DNA of 64,000 bases from CAVPGP01 sp963718065 (GTDB lineage Bacteria > Actinomycetota > Thermoleophilia > Gaiellales > Gaiellaceae): positions 1 to 64,000 of the forward strand of contig CAVQYE010000018.1 of NCBI GenBank assembly GCA_963718065.1. The letters are read 5' to 3'. Below are positions 1 through 8,363 of this stretch, one piece after another (positions within the stretch are counted from its first letter, which is position 1; each line of letters starts with the position of its first letter). The notes under the pieces were generated by a model. That model was not told where the DNA came from and made no database searches. It saw only the letters and a list, made by a program, of their open reading frames with translations. The position numbers and the translations under genes are program-made.

Positions 1-1449
1 GCCGTCGTCGAGATGCTTGCGCAGGCGCTTGTACGCCTCCGACGAGCGCTCGGCCGTCACCCAGGCGGTGACGATCGGCTTGCGCGACGCCGGCGGCTTG
101 GCGATCTCCGAGACGGAGAGGTCGCCGTAGACCGTCAGAGCAAGCGTGCGCGGGATCGGCGTCGCGGTCATGTGCAGCACGTGCGGCGAGCGGCCGGCGG
201 CGAGAGCCTGACGCTGCTCGACGCCGAAGCGGTGCTGCTCGTCGACGACCGCGACGGCGAGATCGGCGAACTCGACTCCCTGTTGGATCAGGGCATGCGT
301 GCCGACGGCGATCTGCGCCTCGCCGCTGCGGAGGATGTCCCGGGTCGCCGCCGGCGTCGCGCTCGTCACGAGCACGCAGGGGACGCCGAGCTCCGCGCAG
401 ATGCCCTCGATCGTCAGGAAGTGCTGCTCGGCCAGGGTCTCGGTCGGCGCCATCAGCGCGCCCTGCGAGCCGGACTCCACCGCGCGAAGCAGGGCGTAGA
501 GCGCGACGACGGTCTTGCCGGAGCCGACGTCGCCCTGGAGCAGGCGCTGCATCGGCGCGGTCCGCCGGAGGTCGAGGTCGATCTCGGTGATCGCCCGTTC
601 CTGATGCTCGGTGAGCGTGAACGGAAGCGTCCCTCGGTAGCGGGCGACGAGCTCGCCCGGCTCGCCGAGCGCGGTGGCGACGTCGTCCTCGGCCTCCGCC
701 TTGCGGCGCAGGATCCCCAGCTGCAGTACGAGCAGCTCCTCGAACGCGAGGCGGCTGCGGGCGCTTTCCCCCTCGGCGACGTCCTGCGGAAAGTGCAGCG
801 CCGCGAGTGCGTCGGCCTTCAGCGGCAGCCTTGCGTTCTGACGCAGCTCGGCCGGGAGCGGATCGGGGACGTCGCGCGCGTGTGGGATCGCGGCGCGGGC
901 GAGGTCGCGCAGCCGCTTCACGGGCACGTCCTCGCTCGCGGGGTAGACCGGAGCGAAGTCGGCGGTGGCGTGCGCGTCGCCGAGGTCGTACGTCTTCACC
1001 TGGAAGCCGTAGCGCGTCACGTGGCCGCGGACGCGGATCCGCGTGCCGGGGGTGAGCTTCTCGGCCAGCCAGGGCTGGTTGAACCAGCGAACGCCGATCG
1101 TCCCGGTCCCGTCCTTGAGCCGGGCGTCGACCGCGGTCAGGCGACCGCGCAGGCGGCGCAGGCTCGACGAGACGATCTCGCCGGAGATCGCCACCTCCTC
1201 GTCGCCGAAGAGGTCCGAGATCGCCACCTCGGGGGCAGCGGGCTCGTACCGCCAGGGCCGGTGGAAGAGCACGTCACCGATCGTGCGCAGGCCGAGCGCG
1301 GCAAGCTTCTTCTTCAGGGACGGCCCGACGCCCGGCAGCGTCTCGACGCCCGCGAGCAGCCGTTCCGGCCGGTGGCTGCCGCGCAGGGGCGGCCAGGACT
1401 CCGGACGGTCAAGGCTCGCGAACCCCGTGGGCAGGCGGGTCTCTGTCAT
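1..1449 (-). CDS. recG: ATP-dependent DNA helicase RecG, N-terminal two thirds (cut by window edge)
   Basis: RecG unwinds branched DNA and remodels stalled replication forks. About 483 codons are visible, against roughly 700 for the family, and the gene runs off the left edge. The N-terminus carries the RecG helix-hairpin-helix start (GVGPSLKKKLAALGL, then FHRPWRYE) that leads into the OB-fold wedge domain. Further on are Walker A (GDVGSGKTVVA), DEQHRFG (a DEQH form of motif II) and MTATPIPRT (motif III). The ATG at 1449 is chosen because MTETRLPTGF runs straight into the wedge. In many actinobacteria recG sits just after rpmB-asp23-dak2. Here about 8 kb of other genes separate them. The antisense strand is open for hundreds of codons only because of GC bias. 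Confidence 0.93.
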   Translation of the reverse strand, partial: MTETRLPTGFASLDRPESWPPLRGSHRPERLLAGVETLPGVGPSLKKKLAALGLRTIGDVLFHRPWRYEPAAPEVAISDLFGDEEVAISGEIVSSSLRRLRGRLTAVDARLKDGTGTIGVRWFNQPWLAEKLTPGTRIRVRGHVTRYGFQVKTYDLGDAHATADFAPVYPASEDVPVKRLRDLARAAIPHARDVPDPLPAELRQNARLPLKADALAALHFPQDVAEGESARSRLAFEELLVLQLGILRRKAEAEDDVATALGEPGELVARYRGTLPFTLTEHQERAITEIDLDLRRTAPMQRLLQGDVGSGKTVVALYALLRAVESGSQGALMAPTETLAEQHFLTIEGICAELGVPCVLVTSATPAATRDILRSGEAQIAVGTHALIQQGVEFADLAVAVVDEQHRFGVEQRQALAAGRSPHVLHMTATPIPRTLALTVYGDLSVSEIAKPPASRKPIVTAWVTAERSSEAYKRLRKHLDDG

Positions 1450-1457
1450 GACGGCGC

Positions 1458-2855
1458 TCAGGGTGTTCCGAGTATAGGACCCGGACCGGCGGTCCTCCTG
1501 AGCCGGATGACTGCATCGATGCCGCCGGAGTCCGCGCGCCGCAGCTCCACCTCGCCGCCGTCGGCCCGGACGAGCCGGTCGACGATCGCGAGACCGAGGC
1601 CCGAACCGCCCTGCCCGGAGCCGTCGCGCCGGTCGGCGCCGCGCCAGAAGCGATCGAAGGCGCGGCCCCGCTGCTCGTCGGTCAGCCCCGGGCCCTCGTC
1701 GACCACGTGCAGCTCGCCGTCCCGCACCCAGAGGCGGAGCGCCGAGCCGTCGGGAGACACTTCCAGCGCGTTCGCGATCAGATTGTCGAGCACCTGGTCG
1801 AGCCGCTCGGGATTGACGTACGCCCGCTCGCCGACGGGCACCTCCACCTGCAGCGCGACGCCTCGCTCGTCGGCGAATGCTTCCCACGCTTCGGCCCGGT
1901 CCCGGACGAGCGGCGCCAGCTCGACGGCGGCCGACGCAGCGCCGGCCTCGTCGGTGCGGGCCAGCACGAGCAATCCCTCGACGAGCCGGCCGAGCCGCTC
2001 GACCTCCGCGAGCGCGCCGTCGAGGTCACGCTCTCCCGCCGGTGCGACGTCGCGCGCCAGATTCTCCAGCCGCAGGCGGAGCGCCGTCAGCGGCGTGCGC
2101 AGCTGGTGCGAGGCATCGGCGACGAACGCCTCCTGCGCGCGGAGGAGCGTCTCGATCTCGCGCACCATGACGTTGAACTCGGACGCGAGCGACCGCACCT
2201 CCGGCGGCCCGCTCCGCTCGTCGGCGCGCACGGTGAGGTCGCCTTCCCCGGCACGCCAGGCCGCCCGCTCGAGGGCGAGCAAGGGCGCCACGACCGACCG
2301 CGCGAGCGCGAAGCCGATCGCGGCGGTGAGGCTGAGCACGATCGCGGCGATCGCGAGCAGCGTCAGCCAGTAGCGGTGCACGCGGGCATCGAGAGTCGAG
2401 GTCGGCGTGGTAATGCGCACGGCTCCGAGGACGACGCCGGTTGACGCGACCGGCACGGCGACGTAGATGAGGCCGTGGCCGAGCGTCTGCGAGTAGCGGG
2501 TGCCCGTCGCGACCCTGCCGGCGAGCGCGGAGGCGATCTCGGGCCGCGAACGGAACGAGCGGCCGGCCGCGGCGTCGGAGTCCACGAGCGAGACGCCACG
2601 GCGGTCGACGAGCAGAACGCGACTGCCGGTGCCGGCGCTATAGGCGCGGGCGGCGGCATCGAGACCCGGTTGTGTCCGGCGCCGGCCCTCGAGCATGTCC
2701 TCCGAGAGCGATCCGAACGCGACGGCGTCGCGCTCCACCTTCGCGGTCAGGTTCTGCAGCTCGTTGCGGTGATACGTGACTGCGAGCGGCACCTCCAGGA
2801 CGACGAGCACGAGAACCGCGAGCGCGAGGTAGCCAAGGACGAGACGGCGGGTCAC
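1458..2855 (-). CDS. Two-component sensor histidine kinase (HAMP, HisKA, HATPase)
   Basis: Membrane sensor kinase of 465 residues. TM1 is near residues 6-27, an extracytoplasmic sensor of about 130 residues follows, and TM2 is near 162-188. Then come a HAMP linker, HisKA with phospho-accepting His250 in FVADASHQLRTPL, and HATPase_c (N-box NLIANALEVSP, DEGPGLT, GSGLGLAIV). The GTG start at 2855 is chosen because it forms a GTGA overlap with the stop of the upstream response regulator. A longer in-frame extension would lie inside that gene and contains no membrane segment. The pair is transcribed away from the redox operon at 3.66 kb, so it may sense envelope redox or flavin state. The stimulus is unknown. 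Confidence 0.93.
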   Translation of the reverse strand: MTRRLVLGYLALAVLVLVVLEVPLAVTYHRNELQNLTAKVERDAVAFGSLSEDMLEGRRRTQPGLDAAARAYSAGTGSRVLLVDRRGVSLVDSDAAAGRSFRSRPEIASALAGRVATGTRYSQTLGHGLIYVAVPVASTGVVLGAVRITTPTSTLDARVHRYWLTLLAIAAIVLSLTAAIGFALARSVVAPLLALERAAWRAGEGDLTVRADERSGPPEVRSLASEFNVMVREIETLLRAQEAFVADASHQLRTPLTALRLRLENLARDVAPAGERDLDGALAEVERLGRLVEGLLVLARTDEAGAASAAVELAPLVRDRAEAWEAFADERGVALQVEVPVGERAYVNPERLDQVLDNLIANALEVSPDGSALRLWVRDGELHVVDEGPGLTDEQRGRAFDRFWRGADRRDGSGQGGSGLGLAIVDRLVRADGGEVELRRADSGGIDAVIRLRRTAGPGPILGTP

Positions 2856-3508
2856 GCGGATGCGCGAAGCCGGAAGCCGACGCCGCGCACTGTCTCGATC
2901 CACCCCGGATCGCCCAGCTTCTTGCGCAACGAGGCCACGTGGACGTCGATCGTCTTCGTCGGGCCGTACCAGGTCGTGTCCCACACGCGCTCGAGCAAGA
3001 GGCGCCGGCTGACGACCGAGCCCGGCTCCTCGGCCAGCACCGCGAGCACGTCGAACTCCTTGGCCGTGAGGGCGAGCTCCCGGCCGTCGAGCACCACGCG
3101 ACGCGCCTTCGGGTCGACCTCGAGCGGGCCGACGACGAACCTGCCATCGTCGGCACGGCCGGAGCTGCGCCGGGTCACCGCCTTGATGCGGGCGATCAGC
3201 TCACGCAGGCCAAAGGGCTTGACGACGTAGTCGTCCGCGCCGAGCTCGAGGCCGACGACCCGGTCGACCTCCTCGCCGCGAGCCGTGACCATGATGATCG
3301 CCACATCCGAGCGGGCACGGAGCCGCCGGCAGACCTCGTAGCCGTCGATGCCCGGCAGGCGCACGTCGAGCAGGACGAGGTCGGCAGGCGCGGCGGCGAG
3401 CGCCTCCTCGCCGGTCGCGGCGCGCTCCACCTCGTAGCCCTCGCGGCGCAGGCCTTCGGCAAGCGGCTCCGCGATCGCGTCCTCGTCTTCGACGATCAGC
3501 AGTCTCAA
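2852..3508 (-). CDS. OmpR/PhoB-family response regulator
   Basis: DNA-binding response regulator of 218 residues. The receiver domain (1-115) has the acidic pocket VEDED, phospho-acceptor Asp48 in LVLLDVRLPG, and the conserved Lys in VVKPFGL. It is followed by an OmpR-type winged helix (about 125-218) with VLDGRELALTAKEFDVL and VRGVGFRL. The gene is first in a two-gene operon and overlaps the kinase start by 4 bp. Its start lies 154 bp from the divergent redox operon, and paired CTTTAC repeats in that gap are candidate binding sites. Family assignment is firm; targets are inferred from position. Confidence 0.95.
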   Translation of the reverse strand: MRLLIVEDEDAIAEPLAEGLRREGYEVERAATGEEALAAAPADLVLLDVRLPGIDGYEVCRRLRARSDVAIIMVTARGEEVDRVVGLELGADDYVVKPFGLRELIARIKAVTRRSSGRADDGRFVVGPLEVDPKARRVVLDGRELALTAKEFDVLAVLAEEPGSVVSRRLLLERVWDTTWYGPTKTIDVHVASLRKKLGDPGWIETVRGVGFRLRASA

Positions 3509-3570
3509 AACGACCTCACGGCGTCATTGTCATGGACGCGAGCGGCGGCCGGATCCGTTCTTTCCCGAAG

Positions 3571-3597
3571 CTTTACCCAACCCGGGAACTCCTTTAC
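3571..3597. promoter_or_regulatory. Paired CTTTAC direct repeats, candidate response-regulator box
   Basis: CTTTAC occurs at 3571-3576 and again at 3592-3597, 21 bp start to start (two helical turns). They lie in the gap between the divergent response regulator and the small-protein/ApbE operon. Direct repeats on one DNA face are typical of OmpR-family targets. That this regulator binds here is inference. Confidence 0.3.
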
Positions 3598-3662
3598 GCG
3601 CCCCGCGCCCGCGCTTGCAGAAGCGTCGCCTAGCGTGCGAAGCGTCAACTCAGGAGGTTCCG

Positions 3663-4022
3663 ATGCACAAGCTTCACGCACTGACGATCGCCCTGTTCCT
3701 CGCCCTCGCCGTCGTCCTCGGCGGCTTCGCGGCACTGCGGACAGGGGCGCTCTCTGCCTCCACCACGAAGTCGGCCACGGCGGTGTCGATCAGCCAGCGC
3801 CAGCACCGGCTCGACCAGGCGCAGAGGCAGCTGCAGGCGGCGCTCGCCCGCAAGCCGCCCGCGTTGCCGGCCGTCTCGTCCGGCACCGCGGCGAAGGGTC
3901 GCGCCACCCGCGTCGAGTACGTCCGCCCCGCTCCGATCGTGATCACGCGTCCCTCCGGCTCTCGTGAGCACGAGGACGGCGAACACGAGGCGCGGAGCCG
4001 GGAAGGCGGCGAGGATGACTAG
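3663..4022 (+). CDS. Small membrane-anchored or secreted protein (unknown)
   Basis: 119 residues. The N-terminal hydrophobic segment (about residues 5-25, LHALTIALFLALAVVLGGFAAL) fits a signal peptide or anchor. A helical Gln/Arg-rich stretch (ISQRQHRLDQAQRQLQAAL) follows, with a charged Glu/His/Arg tail. The start is supported by AGGAGG at 3652-3657, five bases before the ATG. It is the first gene of an operon ending around 7.2 kb and overlaps the next gene by 8 bp. No recognised domain. The classic ApbE flavinylation motif is absent; TGALSAS near residue 27 resembles only part of it. Possibly an extracytoplasmic partner of the downstream cytochrome/ApbE set. Confidence 0.75.
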   Translation: MHKLHALTIALFLALAVVLGGFAALRTGALSASTTKSATAVSISQRQHRLDQAQRQLQAALARKPPALPAVSSGTAAKGRATRVEYVRPAPIVITRPSGSREHEDGEHEARSREGGEDD

Positions 4023-4335
4023 CCACGTCGCCCGCCTCTATGTCGCGGCGATCGCGATCGTCGTCCTCTTCCTCAGCTGGGCCGCGATCGCGGCCCGGCC
4101 CTGGGCCCCGTCGGCTCTCCCCGCTCAGGACCCGCGGGTACAGGCGCTCCAGGCACGCGAGCTGCGACTCCGCGCCGAGTCGATCCGGGTGCAGAAGATC
4201 GTCGAGCGCCGCTGGGCCGTGTACCGCAAGGAGGTCGCGCGCCGGAAGGCGCTCGCAGCACAGCCCGTTGCCGTGCAGGCGCCCGCGGTCCGGGTCGTGA
4301 CCCTGCCGCCGCTGACGGTGACGAGGACCTCGTGA
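4015..4335 (+). CDS. Small membrane-anchored protein with a coiled segment (unknown)
   Basis: 106 residues. One N-terminal membrane segment (about residues 6-27, RLYVAAIAIVVLFLSWAAIA) is followed by a Gln/Arg/Leu heptad-like helix (VQALQARELRLRAESIRVQK) and a Pro/Val-rich tail. The layout matches that of the preceding gene (anchor, short coil, proline-rich end), so the two may be distant paralogues or form a complex. The ATG lies inside the end of the preceding gene, and the stop overlaps the apbE start (TGATG). I do not recognise the family. Confidence 0.72.
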   Translation: MTSHVARLYVAAIAIVVLFLSWAAIAARPWAPSALPAQDPRVQALQARELRLRAESIRVQKIVERRWAVYRKEVARRKALAAQPVAVQAPAVRVVTLPPLTVTRTS

Positions 4336-5138
4336 TGGAGCGCCACGTCTTCCGGGCGATGGGGACCGACGTCGAGCTCCTCCTCGACGGCGAACCGCGC
4401 GGCGCATTCGACGAGGTCGAGAAGGAGTTCGAGCGGCTCGAGGCCGTGATGTCGCGCTTCCGGCCGGAGTCGGAGCTCTCGCGCCTGAACCGGCACGGGC
4501 GCATCGAGGCCGGCCCGGATCTCCTCCGCGTCGTCACGCTCGCGCTCGACGCGCGTGTCGCGACCGGCGGCCTCTTCGATCCGACGGTGCACGATGCCGT
4601 CGTCGCCGCCGGGTATGACCGCACCTTCGACGAGCTCCCGGCCGACGCGCCGGGTGACCCGCTGCCGGAGCACCGCCCGGGCGAGGTGCTCGTCAGCGGC
4701 CGGACGATCGAGCTCGCCGGCGGCACGCGGCTCGATCTGGGCGGGATCGGCAAGGGCTACGCCGTCGACCGCGCCTGCGAGCTCCTCGCGATGGCCGGCC
4801 CGTGTCTCGTCAACGCGGGCGGTGACCTCGCGGTCCGCGGCGGCTCCTGGCCGGTCGGCGCCGGTGGCGTCACGCTGCTGCTCGAGTCGGGCGCGATCGC
4901 CACCTCCGGCCGCGACCGGCGCCACTGGCGCCGCAACGGTGAGGAACGCCATCACCTGATCGACCCGCGCACCGGCCGCCCGGCCGACAATGGGCTGCTA
5001 AGCGTCACCGTCGTCGCGCCGAGCGCCGTCGAGGCAGAGGTGCTCGCCAAGGTCGCCTTCCTCGGCGGCGCCGTCGAGGCACCCCGGATCCTGGTCGCCG
5101 CGGACGGGACCGCGACGCTGGCGGGAGGCCTCGCATGA
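4335..5138 (+). CDS. apbE: FAD:protein FMN transferase (ApbE family)
   Basis: ApbE transfers FMN from FAD onto Thr/Ser of exported redox proteins, using Mg. The 267 residues hold the family signatures: AMGTDVEL at the start, SRFRPESELSRLN, FDPTV, LDLGGIGKGYAVD, VNAGGDLAVRG, ATSGRDRRHW and HHLIDPRTGRPA. No lipobox or signal peptide is visible, so it appears cytoplasmic or uses an atypical route. The start is ATG at 4335; GTG at 4332 is equally possible. It overlaps the next gene (ATGA). No obvious FMN-binding-domain substrate is encoded in the operon, which is unusual. Confidence 0.93.
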   Translation: MERHVFRAMGTDVELLLDGEPRGAFDEVEKEFERLEAVMSRFRPESELSRLNRHGRIEAGPDLLRVVTLALDARVATGGLFDPTVHDAVVAAGYDRTFDELPADAPGDPLPEHRPGEVLVSGRTIELAGGTRLDLGGIGKGYAVDRACELLAMAGPCLVNAGGDLAVRGGSWPVGAGGVTLLLESGAIATSGRDRRHWRRNGEERHHLIDPRTGRPADNGLLSVTVVAPSAVEAEVLAKVAFLGGAVEAPRILVAADGTATLAGGLA

Positions 5139-5719
5139 AGGACCCGACCTTCTGGATTCTCGCGCGGGCGAGCGGGCTGACCGCCTACGTCCTGCTGACG
5201 CTCTCGGTGCTCGCGGGCCTCGTGCTCAAGTCGCGCCCGGTCGGCAACCGGCTGCGGCCGGCCGCCGTCGTCGACACGCACCGGACGCTGGCGCTCCTCG
5301 GGATCGGCGCGCTCGCGCTGCACGCCGTGACGCTGGTGCTCGACTCGACCGTCAAGATCACGCCGCTCGCGCTGCTCGTCCCTGGCCTGTCCCCGTACCG
5401 TCCGCTCGCGACAGGGCTGGGCGTGCTCGCCGCCGAGCTGATGGTGGTCGTCTACGCGTCCTTCTCCCTCCGCAAGCGGATCGGCCCGAAGAACTGGCGG
5501 CGCCTGCACTGGGCCACGTACGGGATCTTCGCCGCCGCCACGGTCCACGGCGTCGCAGCCGGCACGGACACGAGCCGGCTGTGGGTGACCTCGCTCTACC
5601 TCGGCGCGGTCTTCGCCGTGGCGGCGGCAACCGCTTTCCGTTTCCTGACTGCGCCGATCAAAGGGCCGGTCGCGAAGCGGCCGGTCCAACCACGAATCAC
5701 GAAAGGGGCAACACGATGA
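5135..5719 (+). CDS. Ferric-reductase-like membrane cytochrome b (YedZ/MsrQ-like)
   Basis: 194 residues with about five membrane helices. Two His pairs fit b-heme ligation across the membrane: His49/His63 (DTHRTLALLGIGALALH) and His125/His138 (RRLHWATYGIFAAATVH), spaced 14 and 13 residues. This is the ferric reductase-like transmembrane domain. The partner in MsrPQ or Nox systems is a flavin or molybdenum protein. Here the neighbours are ApbE, a ferredoxin and a ferredoxin reductase, so electrons may run NAD(P)H to FAD reductase to ferredoxin to membrane heme to an outside acceptor. That path is inference; domain assignment is solid. Confidence 0.88.
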   Translation: MKDPTFWILARASGLTAYVLLTLSVLAGLVLKSRPVGNRLRPAAVVDTHRTLALLGIGALALHAVTLVLDSTVKITPLALLVPGLSPYRPLATGLGVLAAELMVVVYASFSLRKRIGPKNWRRLHWATYGIFAAATVHGVAAGTDTSRLWVTSLYLGAVFAVAAATAFRFLTAPIKGPVAKRPVQPRITKGATR

Positions 5720-5916
5720 GCTACCGGATCGAAATCGACAGGAGCCTCTGCAGCGGCTTCGGCTCCTGCATCCAGGCGGCGCCGGGTGCGTTCGAGCTCG
5801 ACGCGGGCGGGATCGCGAAGCCGCTCGTCGTCCTCTCGGACGACCCGGCGGTGCTCGACGCCGCCGCCTCGTGCCCGATGGGCGCGATCAGCGTCGTCGA
5901 GGAGGCGGCGGCCTGA
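5716..5916 (+). CDS. Small [3Fe-4S]-type ferredoxin
   Basis: 66 residues with three cluster cysteines: Cys12 and Cys18 (CSGFGSC, with the usual middle Cys missing) and Cys53 followed by Pro. That pattern is typical of actinobacterial 3Fe-4S ferredoxins that serve P450s and other oxidoreductases. The gene starts in an ATGA overlap and its stop overlaps the reductase ATG (TGATG), with AAAGGGG upstream. It is a soluble one-electron carrier, presumably reduced by the next gene product. Confidence 0.92.
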   Translation: MSYRIEIDRSLCSGFGSCIQAAPGAFELDAGGIAKPLVVLSDDPAVLDAAASCPMGAISVVEEAAA

Positions 5917-6980
5917 TGGAGACGACGCTGATCGTCGGCGCCGGCCTCGCGGGCGCGCGCTGCGCCGAGACGCTGCGCGCGAACGGCTACGAGGGCCGAG
6001 TCCTGCTGGTCGGCGACGAGCCGTTCGCGCCGTACGAGCGGCCCGCGCTCTCGAAGGAGCTGCTCGCCGGCACCCGAGACGAGGTCTCGCTGCGGCCGGA
6101 CGGCTTTTGGGAGTCGCAGGGGATCGAGCTCTGGACGGGGACGCGCGTGACCTCGGTCGACTCCGTCCGCCGGACCGCGGTCGCGGGCGGCACCGTCGTC
6201 GGCTGGGATTCGCTGGTGCTCGCGACGGGTGCTCGCCCGCGGCGCCTCCGCGGCCCGCTGCCCGGCCACGTGCACGAGCTGCGGACGCTCGCCGACGCGC
6301 TCGCGCTGCGCGACGAGCTTCGGCCGGGACGCAGGCTCGTCGTCGTGGGCAGCGGCTTCGTCGGCGCCGAGGCGGCGACGACGGCTGCCGCTCTCGGTCT
6401 CCGCGTGACGGTGCTCGAAGCGGGGCCGCTGCCACTCGGCGGCCTGCTCGGACCGGAGGTCGGCGACCTCCTGGCCGCGCGGTACGCGGAGCACGGGATC
6501 GAGCTCGTGGTCGGAACGCCCGTGGAGCGCGTCTCCCCCCACGCCGTCAGCCTCGCCGACGGACGCCGGCTCGACTTCGACGTGCTGCTCGTGGCGATCG
6601 GCGTCGAGCCGGCGCGTGAGCTCGTCGCGACGGCGCCCTGCCCCTCGGGAACTGGGGTGGTGCTCGCCGGCGACGTCACGGGCAGCGGCCACTGGACCGC
6701 GGCCGCCGAGCAGGGAGCGGCTGCGGCCCGGACGCTGCTGGGCCTCGAGCCGGCGCCCCGGCAGCCGTCCTACGTCTGGTCGGACCAGCTCGGGCTCCGG
6801 CTGCAACTCGTCGGAGACCCCCGAGGCGCGGCGCGCGTCGAGCTCGACGGCGACGCCGACGGCTTTGCCGGGCGCTTCTTCGACGATCGAGACGGCCTGG
6901 TGGCTGCGCTCGCCGCCAACAGGCCGACGCTCGTGCCGGCATTCAGGCGCGAGCTGGCGGCGCTACGCTCGGCGGCATGA
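5916..6980 (+). CDS. FAD-dependent NAD(P)H:ferredoxin reductase
   Basis: 354 residues, pyridine nucleotide-disulfide reductase fold of the BphA4/putidaredoxin reductase type. The N-terminal FAD site is IVGAGLAGARCAETLR. YERPALSKELL is the family signature. The NAD site is VVVGSGFVGAEAATTAAALG, with an acidic residue in VLEAG that favours NADH. GDVTGSG marks the second FAD motif. It directly follows the ferredoxin with a 1-bp overlap, so the two form an electron-transfer couple. The C-terminal reductase domain is shortened compared with about 400 residues in typical members. Confidence 0.92.
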   Translation: METTLIVGAGLAGARCAETLRANGYEGRVLLVGDEPFAPYERPALSKELLAGTRDEVSLRPDGFWESQGIELWTGTRVTSVDSVRRTAVAGGTVVGWDSLVLATGARPRRLRGPLPGHVHELRTLADALALRDELRPGRRLVVVGSGFVGAEAATTAAALGLRVTVLEAGPLPLGGLLGPEVGDLLAARYAEHGIELVVGTPVERVSPHAVSLADGRRLDFDVLLVAIGVEPARELVATAPCPSGTGVVLAGDVTGSGHWTAAAEQGAAAARTLLGLEPAPRQPSYVWSDQLGLRLQLVGDPRGAARVELDGDADGFAGRFFDDRDGLVAALAANRPTLVPAFRRELAALRSAA

Positions 6981-7219
6981 AGCTCGCCCTGTGGGCTGCG
7001 GGAGTGCTGGCCGCGGTCGCCATCGCGGTCGCCGCGAACGTGGTGCTGCTGCGCACAGGCGACACCGGCAGCGACCCGATCGGGACGTTGAGCCCGACGC
7101 TGTTCCGCCCGCCCGCGCAGCGGCCGGCAACGACCACCGAGCCGACCACGACCGGCGACGACCACCACACCGGCACCGACTCCCACACTCCCGGAGGCGA
7201 CGACTCGGAAGACGACTGA
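6977..7219 (+). CDS. Small secreted or anchored Thr/Asp/His-rich protein (unknown)
   Basis: 80 residues. One hydrophobic N-terminal segment (about residues 3-25) precedes a low-complexity tail rich in Thr, Asp, His and Gly (TTTEPTTTGDDHHTGTD). It is translationally coupled to the ferredoxin reductase by an ATGA overlap and is the last gene of the redox operon. The tail could bind metal through His/Asp or simply act as a cell-wall spacer. No family recognised. Confidence 0.68.
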   Translation: MKLALWAAGVLAAVAIAVAANVVLLRTGDTGSDPIGTLSPTLFRPPAQRPATTTEPTTTGDDHHTGTDSHTPGGDDSEDD

Positions 7220-7330
7220 CCCTGGCGACATATCTCCGCCGGGCATCGGTGCAGCGAGCATCCGCGCTTCGTCCCATCCTCGGCCCTCGGCCCGCGTCTC
7301 AGCGTGCACTACAACCCGAGGGAGGTCCTG

Positions 7331-8296
7331 GTGGCGAGCTATCTCGCGAGACGGCTGCTCTGGGCGATGGCGATGTTCGTCGCGGTCACCATGGTCACGT
7401 ACGTCATCTTCTTCATCGTCCCGGCGAGCCCGGCGCGGCTCGCGTGCGGGCAGCGGGCGACGCAGGACTGCATCAATCGCGCCGCCAAGTACCTCGGCAC
7501 GGACCAGCCGATCTACGTCCAGTACGGACGCTTCCTCAAGCGCCTCGTCGTCCACCAGGATCTCGGCCGCTCGTTCACGAACAGGCAGAGCGTCAACCAC
7601 GTGGTGGCGAGCGCCGCTCCCGTGACCGCCTCGCTCGTCTTCGGCGGCATGATCCTCTGGCTCCTGATCTCGATCCCGATCGGAATCATGTCGGCGTTAC
7701 GACCGCGATCGCTGCTCGACCGAGTGGCGATGATCTTCGTGCTGATCGGGATCAGCTCTCACCCGGTCTGGATCGGGCTGATCTTCGCGTACTTCATCGG
7801 CTTCAAGGCCGGGCTGACGCCGATCACCGGCTACTGCGACCTCTGGAACCCCTCCGGCGAGTGCGGCGGTCCGGCCCAGTGGGCGTATCACCTCGTGCTG
7901 CCGTGGATGACGTTCGCGATCCTCTTCGCGGCCACCTACGTCCGCTTCATCCGCGCAAACGTGATGGAGACGCTGAACGAGGACTACGTGCGCACGGCGA
8001 GGGCCAAGGGCGCCCCGCCGTGGATCGTCATGCGCTCGCACGTGCTGCGGAACGCGATGCTGCCGATCGTGACGATCCTCGGCCTGGACATCGGGCTCGC
8101 GCTCGGCGGCGCCGTCTTCACCGAAACGGTGTACGGGCTGCCGGGGCTCGGCAAGACGGCCATCCAGGCGATCGACAACTTCGACCTGCCCACCGTGCAG
8201 GGGGTGGTCGTGTTCGCCACGACTGTGATCATCCTCGTCAACCTGGTCGTGGACACGATGTACGCGTGGATCGATCCGAGGATCAGGCTCACGTGA
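7331..8296 (+). CDS. DppB/OppB-type ABC transporter permease (orphan)
   Basis: 321 residues, about six membrane helices. The binding-protein-dependent permease EAA loop is clear (EDYVRTARAKGAPPWIVMRSHVLRNAMLPIV), and GLPGLGKTAIQAI is typical of peptide/nickel permeases. The GTG at 7331 is chosen because GAGGGAGG lies five bases upstream at 7318-7325; an earlier GTG at 7304 lacks such a site. No binding protein, second permease or ATPase is adjacent: the upstream operon is redox-related and the next gene is convergent. It is therefore an orphan subunit, or the rest of the system is elsewhere. Confidence 0.88.
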   Translation: MASYLARRLLWAMAMFVAVTMVTYVIFFIVPASPARLACGQRATQDCINRAAKYLGTDQPIYVQYGRFLKRLVVHQDLGRSFTNRQSVNHVVASAAPVTASLVFGGMILWLLISIPIGIMSALRPRSLLDRVAMIFVLIGISSHPVWIGLIFAYFIGFKAGLTPITGYCDLWNPSGECGGPAQWAYHLVLPWMTFAILFAATYVRFIRANVMETLNEDYVRTARAKGAPPWIVMRSHVLRNAMLPIVTILGLDIGLALGGAVFTETVYGLPGLGKTAIQAIDNFDLPTVQGVVVFATTVIILVNLVVDTMYAWIDPRIRLT

Positions 8297-8336
8297 CGCG
8301 GACCAAGTGACCAAGTGACTTCCTGGTCGACCGGCA

Positions 8337-8363
8337 CGTCCTGACCCAGGCTGAGTCAGGACG
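8337..8363. terminator. Bidirectional hairpin between convergent genes
   Basis: Inverted arms CGTCCTGA and TCAGGACG flank an 11-base loop between the permease end and the degV end; the right arm includes the degV stop codon. There is no T tract, so intrinsic termination is uncertain. A 10-base direct repeat (GACCAAGTGA) lies just upstream at about 8301-8319. Confidence 0.45.

Noticed and set aside
13..2373. Very long plus-strand open frame opposite recG and the histidine kinase
   Set aside because: Arg/Ala-rich composition typical of antisense frames in GC-rich genes; the minus strand carries clear RecG and kinase motifs.
3663..4022. Flavinylation target motif in the small protein before apbE
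   Set aside because: TGALSAS lacks the acidic residue and the Ser/Thr-Gly-Ala-Thr order of the known motif.
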